Shown here: piece by piece, positions 1-6,257 of the stretch
How positions within the stretch are numbered: the first letter of the stretch is position 1
Layout: every line of letters starts with the position of its first letter
NCBI GenBank assembly: GCA_947177645.1
Contig: CAMWVJ010000060.1
Span: 1 to 6,827 of the forward strand
Origin: an uncultured Desulfovibrio sp.
GTDB taxonomy: Bacteria > Desulfobacterota > Desulfovibrionia > Desulfovibrionales > Desulfovibrionaceae
Direction: 5' to 3'
Length of the DNA stretch: 6,827 bases
Made by a program: the position numbers and the translations under genes
The notes under the pieces: model-generated
Databases searched by the model: none
What the model saw: the letters and a program-made list of their open reading frames with translations, nothing else
Told to the model about the DNA's origin: nothing

Positions 1-44
1 CTCCTGAGATGTCTCGTGGGCTCGGATATGTGTATTAGCGACAG
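1..44. other. Illumina Nextera adapter contamination (i7/read-2 side)
   Basis: Bases 11-25 read GTCTCGTGGGCTCGG, identical to the 5' part of the Nextera read-2 transposase adapter. Bases 26-44 match the 19-base Tn5 mosaic end at 16 of 19 positions, with mismatches at its positions 2, 11 and 14. Bases 3-10 (CCTGAGAT) have the length and place of an i7 index and, from memory, equal Nextera XT index N715. This order, index then read-2 primer then mosaic end, is that of a library molecule, so these bases are very probably not genomic. The mosaic-end mismatches fit poor-quality read ends in an assembly. Confidence 0.93.
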
Positions 45-1666
45 GTATAATACGATGTGGAATTAAGCACCGGCGCCCCTGATGCGGCAAGGATATTGGC
101 TGTCATTGACGTAGATTTCACGGCCGCAAGAATTCTTCCGCTATATTTCTCCGCGTCGCTCGTCTTTACTTCCTGCGGCAGCTCTACCGTAAAAAAACTG
201 GGCGCAATGCAAAGAGGATTCCAAAAAAACGTTACGGGCAAGGTAATTAAAAGCAAAATATACGGGAAGTATTTTATTTTATTCATAAATATGTAATAGG
301 CCAGCCACAGTGCCGCGAAGCAAAATGCCAGCTTCCCGACCATCTCCGGCTTCAGACTCAAGAGGGAACCTGCCATCTGCGGGGGCATGAAACGCAACAA
401 TACAAAGGCAATCAACAGAGGTATAAGGAGAGAGTATCCCAAAATATATTTGTTGGTGACTATCTCATCCTTTTTTGAATAGAGCCACGCAAAGATACAA
501 ACCTGGCACAGCTCAACCCCTATGACAGCTCGCCTCGGTACCGTTCTGTTCCAAAACGTCAGTTTGCCAAGCAATTCAGGGATGCCAACATAGAGATAGC
601 AATACGCAAACAGCATATATGCCATAAGGATGTATATCATGCTGTCTTTGCGCACTTTCGAGAAGAGAAGCAGGGGTATGATGGCAAGGATGAAGGAATA
701 ATACGTCGACGCTTCTGACGGATTGAGAAAGCCATGGGAGTTGAAAATCAATATGGGGTCGAGCCAGCCGCTGAAGCCGCGGAAAAGGTTAAAGCTGCCG
801 CCATAGTTCCGGCGCTGACCGGGATAGGTAGAGGAGAGCATGGCGGAAATGGCATCGGAATTATTTATATACCAACTGGACAAAATGCCTATGGTTATCA
901 CTGCCGCCAGCAGGAGATACCATTTCTTCTCATACATCCTCTTGAACAGTTTTTCCTCAAGGCATACCGCCAGAACAAGAAGCAGCAGGAACGTCAGGAT
1001 CGGGATGAGACGAGGATAATATATGGTAAGTGCGGTGGAGGCCAGAAAGACACCCAGCGCCAAAGATGCCAGCAGCGCTCCTCTGCGGCCGTGATGTTTT
1101 AAAATATACAAAAAAAGCGCTGTGCTGAGGCAGCCAAGCCCTATCTGCCAGGCCGGCCAGAAGGACCAGCCGACGGAATGATAGGAAAAGGCCAGGTAGA
1201 GGCTGAAGCAAAAATTCACTCCCGGCTGTTTTTGCCACACCATATTCAGGAGGAACCAGACGCCATTTATGCCAATAAAGAGCGGGAACAGCCAGAACCA
1301 CGACAGCGCGTGGCGCAAATCAAAGAGATAAAAACCCCAGGTCGCCGGCTTGCCAATGAGCGAGAGCTCTTTGACGGGCACACCTATATCGTGGGCTATG
1401 GCAAGTTTTTTCCCCTCCACGCCCATATTTTCATTGAGCTTGGGAAACTGATGCTCGTTATTGTACTGTGCCAGGGCGAGCAGCGTTACAAGAGACCACT
1501 CATCACTGCGTATGGGCCTGTAGTTGCCAAGGATCTTTACTTCATCCATTCTTACAGCAGGATCGATAGTGCGCGTCAAGCCCAGGGATGATCCAGTGAT
1601 ACCAAACAGCAATCCAGCAAAAAATACTATAAGCTCAACAGTGAAGATGATCTTAATAGTTTTCAT
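45..1666 (-). CDS. Polytopic membrane protein, surface-polysaccharide (GT-C-like) type; C-terminus missing
   Basis: This gene encodes a very hydrophobic protein with about 12 probable membrane spans. The first is at residues 6-28, followed by an extracytoplasmic-looking loop (about 30-115) containing RSDEW at 53-57; further spans lie between about 120 and 485. Other family-like motifs are YPGQR (281-285) with GG at 289-290, and NRTVPRR (373-379). I recognise the pattern from uncharacterised membrane proteins in O-antigen and exopolysaccharide loci. An acidic pair in the first outer loop is typical of GT-C glycosyltransferases, but that role is inference. The apparent stop (35-37) lies inside the adapter, so genomic coding ends at TyrTyr-540 and the last three residues are artefactual. 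The true protein is longer. The start ATG has only a weak GGGG-type ribosome binding site 7 nt upstream. Base composition is clearly AT-richer than the rest of the window, which suggests acquisition by transfer. Confidence 0.8.
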
Positions 1667-2027
1667 TCCATGGCCCCGTACATGCCTGTTTAGCGCGCAT
1701 AAGCCTGAATGCGGTATCCGCTCTCTTCCGCCTCAACATTTTGGAGAAAAGCGCCGGCAATGCGCTGGTGTACAACGCAAACGTCGCGGCAGCTTTCCCC
1801 GGCCTCCTCGTACCCGGCACCACACTCCACGGAGCAAAGAGGCACGTGGTGGAAGCTCCGGGCGCGTGGCGCGCCGCCATTGTGCCAGCGGGCGCTTATG
1901 AGCGCCCGGGTACCCCAGAAAAGCACGAGGCCACAGCCAAGGCCGGTTCGACGCGTTCCCTCGGCTCGCCCGAAAGGCCCCGGCGGGCGGCTGGCCGCTC
2001 ACCTCCAAATTTTCTGCGCCACATCCG
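1667..2027. other. Gene-free stretch between the membrane-protein gene and the rpsA terminator
   Basis: I see no recognisable protein or RNA gene here. GC content rises sharply just upstream of the membrane-protein gene, so the composition boundary lies near 1680-1740. The best open frame is on the minus strand at about 1690-1926 (GTG start, 78 codons). It has no motif, no ribosome binding site and only background codon bias. A perfect GGAGGT lies on the minus strand at 2001-2006, but no ATG follows at usable spacing. Two compact hairpins sit at 1861-1908. The stretch could be a leader of the downstream low-GC gene, a decayed gene, or plain spacer. Confidence 0.6.
1861..1908. repeat. Two adjacent GC-rich perfect hairpins
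   Basis: GGCGCG (1861-1866) pairs with CGCGCC (1870-1875) across a 3-nt loop. CGGGCGCT (1889-1896) pairs perfectly with AGCGCCCG (1901-1908) across the tetranucleotide TATG. Neither is followed by a T-run on either strand, so they are not ordinary intrinsic terminators. They lie about 200 bp upstream of the low-GC membrane-protein gene and could fold in its leader. In sequence this GC-rich, such hairpins also arise by chance. Confidence 0.45.
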
Positions 2028-2058
2028 CAAGAGGGCAACCGCAATGGTTGCCCTCTTG
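2028..2058 (-). terminator. Terminator-like hairpin downstream of rpsA
   Basis: A perfect 13-bp inverted repeat, CAAGAGGGCAACC (2028-2040) and GGTTGCCCTCTTG (2046-2058), closes a 5-nt loop (2041-2045). It begins 27 nt past the rpsA stop in the direction of rpsA transcription. No long T-run follows on the minus strand (only CTCTTGCGG), so termination may be inefficient or helped by another factor. Position and stem quality make it the likely rpsA transcript end or a 3'-protecting stem. Confidence 0.75.
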
Positions 2059-2084
2059 TGCTGCTGATATGGCGGAAAGCCGGT

Positions 2085-3794
2085 CTAGTCCTCGCTGTTC
2101 TCCTGCGCGGCAGCCTTGAGCAGGTCGCCCAGGCTCTGGCCGCTTTCCTGCGGGCCGGCGTGGAATTCCTTGGGCTTGCGGCGCTCCTCCTCGTCCTTGA
2201 TCTGCTTGATGGAGAGGCCGAGGCGGCGCTCCTCCGCGCTCACGTGGATGACCTTGGCCTGGATCTCCTGGCCTTCCTTGAAGGCCTCGGCCGGGGTCTT
2301 GAGCTTCTTGCCCGAGAGCTCGGACACATGCACCAGGCCCTCGATGCCTTCCTCCACCTCCACGAAGAGGCCGAAGTCGGTGATATTGGTCACCGTGCCC
2401 TTGATGGTGCAGCCCACGGGATAGGTATCCGGCACATGGGCCCACGGGTCGTCGGCGAGCTGCTTGATGCCCAGGGTGAACTTCTCGTTGCCCTGGTCCA
2501 CCACCAGCACCTTGGCCTGCACCACGTCGCCCACCTTGTAAAGCTCGTTGGGGTGGCGCACCTTCTTGGTCCACGAGATGTCGGACACGTGGATGAGGCC
2601 GTCGATGCCGTCTTCGATGCCGATGAACATGCCGAACTCGGTGATGTTCTTGATGACGCCCTCAAGCACCGTGCCCTCGGGATAGCGCTCAGCCACGAGC
2701 TCCCACGGGTTGGGCCGGACCTGCTTCATGCCGAGGCTGATGCGCTTCTTCTCGCCGTCCACGCCGAGGATGACCACCTCCACCTCGTCGCCGGTGTGCA
2801 CCATCTGGGAGGGATGGCGCAGCTTGCGCGTCCACGACATTTCGGAGATGTGCACCAGGCCCTCGACGCCCGGCTCCAGCTCCACGAAGGCGCCGTAGTC
2901 CACAAGGTTCGTGACCTTGCCGTTGATGCGCGCGCCCTGCGGGAAGCGGGCGGAGATGTCCTGCCACGGGTCGGGCACGAGCTGCTTGAGGCCCAGGGAG
3001 ACCTTGTTGGTCTCGCGGTCAAAGGAGAGCACCTTGAGGGTCAGGTCCTGGCCCATGGTGATCATTTCCTTGGGGTGGCGGATGCGCTTCCAGCTCATGT
3101 CCGTGATGTGGAGCAGGCCGTCGAGGCCGCCGAGGTCCACGAAGACGCCGTACTCGGTGATGTTCTTGGCCTTGCCGTTGACCACCTGGCCCTCGGCGAG
3201 GGTCTTGAGCAGCTCGGCGCGCTTGGCGTCGCGCTCCTCCTCGAGCAGCACGCGGCGCGACACGATGACATTGCTGCGCCGGCGGTTGATCTTGAGCACG
3301 CGGAACTCGAACTCCTGGTTCACCAGGGCGTCCATGTCCGGCACGGGGCGCAAATCGACGTGGGAACCGGGCAGGAAGGCCTCAACGCCCCCGATGTTCA
3401 CCGTGTAGCCGCCCTTGATGCGGCGCACGATATGCCCCTTGATGACCTTGTTGTTCTCCTGCACGTCCTCGAGCTGGTCGAAGACCTGCATGCGCTTGGC
3501 CTTTTCAAAGGAGAGCGTGATGGTGCCGTCCTGCTCGTTCTTACGGACCACATAGACATCCACCCTGTCGCCCACCTTGACGCCCACATTGCCCGCCGCG
3601 TCGCGGAACTCGGCCGTGGGGATCTGGCCCTCGGACTTGAAGCCCACGTCCACGAGCACGTTGTCGTCGTTGACGCGGACGATCTCGCCCTTGGTGATGG
3701 AGCCTTCTTCAAGATCGCCAAAATCGGGGTTGAGGTAGTCCTCGAGGGCGGCGCCGAAATCGATTTCGTCGTGCCCGGTTTCCGTGTCTGCCAT
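2085..3794 (-). CDS. rpsA: 30S ribosomal protein S1
   Basis: The product is S1, the large RNA-binding protein of the 30S subunit, which captures and unfolds mRNA leaders for initiation. The 569-residue protein has six S1 (OB-fold) repeats at roughly 29-98, 113-181, 200-270, 287-357, 374-444 and 460-530. E. coli S1 is 557 residues with the same six. Repeats 3-6 carry the strongly conserved pattern G-x(2)-x-N-(I/L)-x-(D/E)-(Y/F)-G followed by GL(L/I/V)H(I/V)S/T and a K/RxRHP segment; repeats 1 and 2 are divergent, as usual for the ribosome-binding end. The ATG at 3794 was chosen because GGAGG lies 10 nt upstream (3805-3809) and MADTETG followed by an acidic stretch suits S1. The open frame runs on upstream to 4172, but that part has no S1 similarity and crosses the promoter and riboswitch. 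The acidic C-terminal tail (QENSED) is intact. The gene appears monocistronic, with a hairpin just downstream. Confidence 0.97.
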   Translation of the reverse strand: MADTETGHDEIDFGAALEDYLNPDFGDLEEGSITKGEIVRVNDDNVLVDVGFKSEGQIPTAEFRDAAGNVGVKVGDRVDVYVVRKNEQDGTITLSFEKAKRMQVFDQLEDVQENNKVIKGHIVRRIKGGYTVNIGGVEAFLPGSHVDLRPVPDMDALVNQEFEFRVLKINRRRSNVIVSRRVLLEEERDAKRAELLKTLAEGQVVNGKAKNITEYGVFVDLGGLDGLLHITDMSWKRIRHPKEMITMGQDLTLKVLSFDRETNKVSLGLKQLVPDPWQDISARFPQGARINGKVTNLVDYGAFVELEPGVEGLVHISEMSWTRKLRHPSQMVHTGDEVEVVILGVDGEKKRISLGMKQVRPNPWELVAERYPEGTVLEGVIKNITEFGMFIGIEDGIDGLIHVSDISWTKKVRHPNELYKVGDVVQAKVLVVDQGNEKFTLGIKQLADDPWAHVPDTYPVGCTIKGTVTNITDFGLFVEVEEGIEGLVHVSELSGKKLKTPAEAFKEGQEIQAKVIHVSAEERRLGLSIKQIKDEEERRKPKEFHAGPQESGQSLGDLLKAAAQENSED

Positions 3795-3852
3795 AATTGC
3801 CTTGCCTCCAAACAACCGATGGATTTCCCCGCATGCACCGCGAGGGACTGGC

Positions 3853-3881
3853 ACCATAGACGAAAGCGCGAAAAAGCGCAA
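3853..3881 (-). promoter_or_regulatory. Candidate sigma-70 promoter for rpsA
   Basis: On the minus strand, TTGCGC (3881-3876) and TATGGT (3858-3853) are separated by exactly 17 bp. The match is 3/6 to the -35 and 4/6 to the -10 consensus. The implied transcription start, near 3846, gives a leader of about 50 nt ending in the GGAGG of rpsA. The spacing and position are good but the hexamers are only moderate. Confidence 0.45.
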
Positions 3882-3911
3882 GGAATTTCGCGGCGTGGGC
3901 ACGGAAAAGCG

Positions 3912-3940
3912 TTGACATTTTTGGGCTGAAGAGGTAAGGG
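3912..3940 (+). promoter_or_regulatory. Possible promoter for the riboswitch-cbiK transcript
   Basis: A perfect TTGACA -35 box is at 3912-3917, with TAAGGG (a poor -10) 17 bp downstream at 3935-3940. It lies just upstream of the riboswitch and points toward cbiK. The implied start, near 3947, would remove most of the 5' strand of the proposed closing stem (3941-3947). Either the real -10 lies slightly elsewhere or the stem assignment is off. Confidence 0.3.
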
Positions 3941-4100
3941 CGCAGGATTGCGGGGAATTCCGTGCAAATCGGAAACAGTCGCGCTGCGGTAAGAGGGCAC
4001 GGCGCTTCCTCGCCGTCCGGCCAGCTCCTGCGGCCCGGTCATGAGGCCAGGTCCTGCGGGCTGCCCGGACGGCGCGACAGCCAGTCGGCACACGGGCGAA
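3941..4100 (+). promoter_or_regulatory. Cobalamin (B12) riboswitch upstream of cbiK
   Basis: The conserved core is visible. GGGGAA (3952-3957) is followed by a P5-like hairpin, TTCCG (3958-3962), loop TGCAAAT, CGGAA (3970-3974). Next comes a P6-like hairpin, CAG (3976-3978), loop TCGCG, CTG (3984-3986), then GCGGTAAG (3986-3993). Order and sequence closely parallel the E. coli btuB riboswitch core (GGGAATCC, GTGCGAATC, GACGCGC, GCGGTAAGG). CGCAGGA (3941-3947) can close the structure by pairing with TCCTGCG at 4052-4058. The B12 box is less certain: AGGCCAG followed by GTCCTGCG (4044-4058), or the AGCCAG segment at 4079-4096. Cobalamin binding would be expected to lower cbiK expression. The 3' boundary is approximate. 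Confidence 0.82.
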
Positions 4101-4191
4101 GGCCCGGCCCCATGGGGGCTGCCGGTGAAGGCGAAGCAATGGCGGGCGCATCCCACGCTCCACATCCCTCAAGTCCGAAACCCGCCCAGGC

Positions 4192-4208
4192 CGCCGGAGT
4201 GTCCGGCG
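4192..4208 (+). promoter_or_regulatory. Hairpin in the cbiK leader, possible expression platform
   Basis: CGCCGGA (4192-4198) and TCCGGCG (4202-4208) form a perfect 7-bp stem with a 3-nt loop, between the riboswitch and the cbiK ribosome binding site (GGAGG, 4238-4242). Only short T triplets follow (CCTTTC, CCTTTC), so it is a weak intrinsic terminator at best. It could instead affect access to the start region. Its functional link to the aptamer is inferred from position. Confidence 0.4.
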
Positions 4209-4248
4209 CGCCTTTCACGCCCTTTCAACGCACGATTGGAGGCCGTCC

Positions 4249-5184
4249 ATGTCTTGTGCCCGTTCCTTCCCGCCCCGCCTTTGTGTGTTTCCGCCCGTCG
4301 CAGCCCTTGTGGGCGCCCTGTTCCTCTGCCTGTGCCTCGCCGCCGCGCCCGCCGGCGCCGCTGGCGAGGCCCCCCGCGAAGGCATCCTGCTCGTGGCCTT
4401 CGGCACCAGCGTTCCCGAGGCCGAAGCCGCCTTCAAGGCCACGGACAAGGCCTTCAGGGCCGCCTGGCCTGATGCGCCCGTGGTCTGGGCCTATACCTCG
4501 CAGATCATCCGCAAGAAGCTCGCCAGGGAGGGGCGGCCGGTGGGCGGTATCGCGGCCGGCCTTGCCCAGCTTGCGCGCGACGGCGTGGAGGTCGTGCGCG
4601 TGCAGTCGCTGCATGTGATGGCCGGGGAGGAATTCGCGGCGCTGGCGCGGGCGGTGCTGCTGGATGTGGCGAAGCATCCCGGCCGCTTCAAGGCCGTCTA
4701 TCTCGGCCGCCCGCTGCTGGAATCGCGCGCCGACGCGCAGGACGTGGCCAGGGACGTGCTCGGCGCGCTGGCCGGGCGCCGCCAGCCGGGCGACGCCTTG
4801 GTGCTCATGGGCCACGGCCAGGAAAAGGGCCGCGCGGACCTCGTGCTGGAGGGCACGCGCCAGGCCTTCCAGACGAGCGACCCGCTCGTCTTCATCGCCA
4901 CGGTGGAGGGCAGCCGCAGCTTTGACGAGCTTTTGGCCGAGCTTCGCGCGCACAAGGTGCGCCGCGTGTGGCTCCAGCCGCTGATGCTGGTGGCGGGCGA
5001 CCATGCCCGCAACGACCTCGCGGGCGAGGAGGAAGACTCTTGGGCTTCGCGGCTCAGGGCCGCGGGCTTTGAGGTGGAGGCCAATCTCGTGGGCCTTGGC
5101 GAGGTGCCGGGCATTGCCGAACGCTTTGTGGAGCACGCCCGCGCGAGCGAGGACGACCTCACCCGCGAGCCGCGCAAGGAGTAG
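4249..5184 (+). CDS. cbiK: Sirohydrochlorin cobaltochelatase CbiK, exported (periplasmic) form
   Basis: CbiK inserts Co2+ into sirohydrochlorin, an early step of anaerobic cobalamin synthesis. The 311-residue protein has the class II chelatase fold, with LLVAFGTS near the start of the mature part (47-54) and QSLHVMAGEEF at 119-129. The expected metal-site residues are present: His189 (MGHG), Glu220 (TVEG) and His252 (GDHARND). Their 31- and 32-residue spacing is close to His145, Glu175 and His207 of Salmonella CbiK. Residues 1-38 look like a Sec signal peptide: an arginine, a hydrophobic core at about 17-33, and a probable cleavage after an AGAA-type site. D. vulgaris has a comparable periplasmic CbiK that forms a haem-binding tetramer; whether the haem ligand is conserved here could not be mapped. 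The ATG follows GGAGG by 6 nt. The preceding cobalamin riboswitch independently supports the assignment. The gene stands alone and converges on the DUF362 gene. Confidence 0.95.
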   Translation: MSCARSFPPRLCVFPPVAALVGALFLCLCLAAAPAGAAGEAPREGILLVAFGTSVPEAEAAFKATDKAFRAAWPDAPVVWAYTSQIIRKKLAREGRPVGGIAAGLAQLARDGVEVVRVQSLHVMAGEEFAALARAVLLDVAKHPGRFKAVYLGRPLLESRADAQDVARDVLGALAGRRQPGDALVLMGHGQEKGRADLVLEGTRQAFQTSDPLVFIATVEGSRSFDELLAELRAHKVRRVWLQPLMLVAGDHARNDLAGEEEDSWASRLRAAGFEVEANLVGLGEVPGIAERFVEHARASEDDLTREPRKE

Positions 5185-5186
5185 GT

Positions 5187-6146
5187 TTAGCCCCGCACAG
5201 CCGCCCATGCGCGGCGGCAGAGGCTCTTCACGAGGCGCCCGGGCCTGAAGGACGTGTGCTTGAGCGTGGCGGGCACGATGAAGCCCTGCACGCGGCACTC
5301 GCCGGGGCTCAGGAGCGGATAGGCGGCTTCGGGCCTGGCGGCGGCGTCTCCGGCCATGGCCCGGCGCCCGAGGGCCCGTTCCAGCGGGGGCACCGGCGCG
5401 CCTAAAAGCTCGCGCAGGGCCGTATCCAGCGCCGGCGCGGACACGCTCGCGCCCACGATCCCGAGCGCGAAGGGCTCGCCCCGGGAAGGCCCCGTGACGT
5501 GCATGGCCGTCACGCCGTCGGCCAGCGCCGCCACCGGCGGGAGCGCCGCCCAGAGCGCGGCCAGGGCGTCCGCAAAAAGGGCCGGCTCCTGCCCCTCGCG
5601 TGCATGCACAAGCGCCTTGCGCAGGCCCGGCACGCAGCCAAAACAGTTCTTGACCGCGAGCGTCAGCTCCATCTGGCTGTGCGCCTTGACCTTGGCCGCT
5701 GAAAGCACAAGGTCGGCCTCCAGCGCCCGGCGCGAGACCCGGAACGGCAGCCGGCCGCCGTCAGGAAGACGGAGTTCCACGCGCGCGGCCCTGTCACGGG
5801 GCGCCACGGCGAGGCCCAAGGGCCGCAAGGCTTCGGTGAGGCCGATGGCCTCGGCCACGGCGATGGCGCGGCCAAAGCCCGGCGAATCCGCCACCTCCAC
5901 GCGGGCGCCATGCCCGAGCAGCCATTCACAGGCCGCGGCCACCACCTGCGGATGCGTGCAGGCGAGCGGCTTAGCCATGAGCAGATTGGGCTTGACGAGC
6001 ACGCGGGCGCCCGGGGCTACGGCAAGGCCCGAGGCGTCCAGAGTGCGGAACACCGCATCGCGCACCACGGGCGGCTCATAGCTTGCGCAGCGGAGCAGGG
6101 CCACGGGAACGGCGGGAGCCCAAGTCGAAACGGAAGCGGACAGCAT
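5187..6146 (-). CDS. DUF362 domain protein
   Basis: This 319-residue protein carries the DUF362 signature: VKPNLL (51-56), THP (64-66), ADSPG (86-90), KVKAHSQMELTLAVKN (152-167), CFGCVPGLRK (168-177) and ADGVTAMHVTGPSRG (209-223). Many DUF362 proteins carry a C-terminal 2[4Fe-4S] ferredoxin domain. This one has no such cysteine clusters; Cys168 and Cys171 belong to the common FGCVPG segment. The family's reaction is unknown, so no substrate is proposed. It looks cytosolic. The ATG at 6146 has no clear ribosome binding site but lies 6 nt after a possible -10 box. An in-frame GTG at 6104 (residue 15, VALLRC) is a reasonable alternative because related proteins often begin at that segment. Its stop is 2 bp from the cbiK stop on the opposite strand. 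Confidence 0.88.
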   Translation of the reverse strand: MLSASVSTWAPAVPVALLRCASYEPPVVRDAVFRTLDASGLAVAPGARVLVKPNLLMAKPLACTHPQVVAAACEWLLGHGARVEVADSPGFGRAIAVAEAIGLTEALRPLGLAVAPRDRAARVELRLPDGGRLPFRVSRRALEADLVLSAAKVKAHSQMELTLAVKNCFGCVPGLRKALVHAREGQEPALFADALAALWAALPPVAALADGVTAMHVTGPSRGEPFALGIVGASVSAPALDTALRELLGAPVPPLERALGRRAMAGDAAARPEAAYPLLSPGECRVQGFIVPATLKHTSFRPGRLVKSLCRRAWAAVRG

Positions 6147-6152
6147 GCACAG

Positions 6153-6182
6153 AGCCTATGCCGTCCCGCGGGCGCCTGTAAA
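6153..6182 (-). promoter_or_regulatory. Candidate promoter for the DUF362 gene, leaderless geometry
   Basis: On the minus strand, TTTACA (6182-6177, 5/6 to consensus) and TAGGCT (6158-6153, 3/6) are 18 bp apart. Only six bases separate the -10 box from the ATG at 6146, so transcription would start at or beside the A of the start codon. This fits the lack of a ribosome binding site. It would be an ordinary leadered promoter if translation really begins at the GTG at 6104. Confidence 0.38.
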
Positions 6183-6222
6183 GCCTCCGGGCCGGCGTCC
6201 TCCCCGGGCGGCCCTCCGCGCC

Positions 6223-6251
6223 TTGTTCCCGCGCCCGCGCCGCGCTAGACT
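6223..6251 (+). promoter_or_regulatory. Candidate promoter for the NFACT gene, leaderless geometry
   Basis: TTGTTC (6223-6228) and TAGACT (6246-6251, 4/6 to consensus) are 17 bp apart, and six bases separate the -10 box from the ATG at 6258. Transcription would begin at or next to the start codon, and no Shine-Dalgarno sequence is visible. Between this and the divergent promoter at 6153-6182 is an inverted repeat, GGGCCG (6189-6194) with CGGCCC (6209-6214), that could be an operator or chance in GC-rich DNA. Confidence 0.38.
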
Positions 6252-6257
6252 GGCGCC

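Noticed and set aside
26..44. Tn5-type transposon end as a real mobile element
   Set aside because: The 19-base mosaic-end match is preceded by the synthetic read-2 primer sequence and an index, and no transposase or second end is present, so it comes from library preparation.
1935..1965. tRNA T-arm (GGTTCGA at 1945-1951)
   Set aside because: The flanking bases do not form the T-stem, and no acceptor, D or anticodon arm can be drawn around it on either strand.
2058..3929. A 623-codon open frame on the plus strand opposite rpsA
   Set aside because: It is the antisense shadow of a high-GC gene: His/Leu/Asp/Val-rich, without any recognisable domain, and fully covered by the unmistakable six-domain S1 on the other strand.
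3795..4172. N-terminal extension of rpsA to the ATG at 4172
   Set aside because: The extra 126 codons have no S1 similarity, cross the candidate promoter and the opposing riboswitch, and make the protein far longer than the family. GGAGG upstream of 3794 marks the normal start.
4270..4345. Lipoprotein signal in CbiK
   Set aside because: Cysteines occur in the hydrophobic segment, but the residue before each is leucine rather than Gly, Ala or Ser, so there is no proper lipobox. A Sec signal with later cleavage fits better.
5200..5215. Terminator for cbiK (GCCGC/GCGGC stem)
   Set aside because: Only 5 bp of stem with no following T-run, and it lies inside the DUF362 coding sequence; probably chance in GC-rich DNA.
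4225..5298. A 357-codon open frame on the minus strand opposite cbiK
   Set aside because: Its product is Ala/Arg/His-rich with no family motif. The plus-strand frame has the CbiK active-site residues, a signal peptide, a ribosome binding site and a riboswitch.
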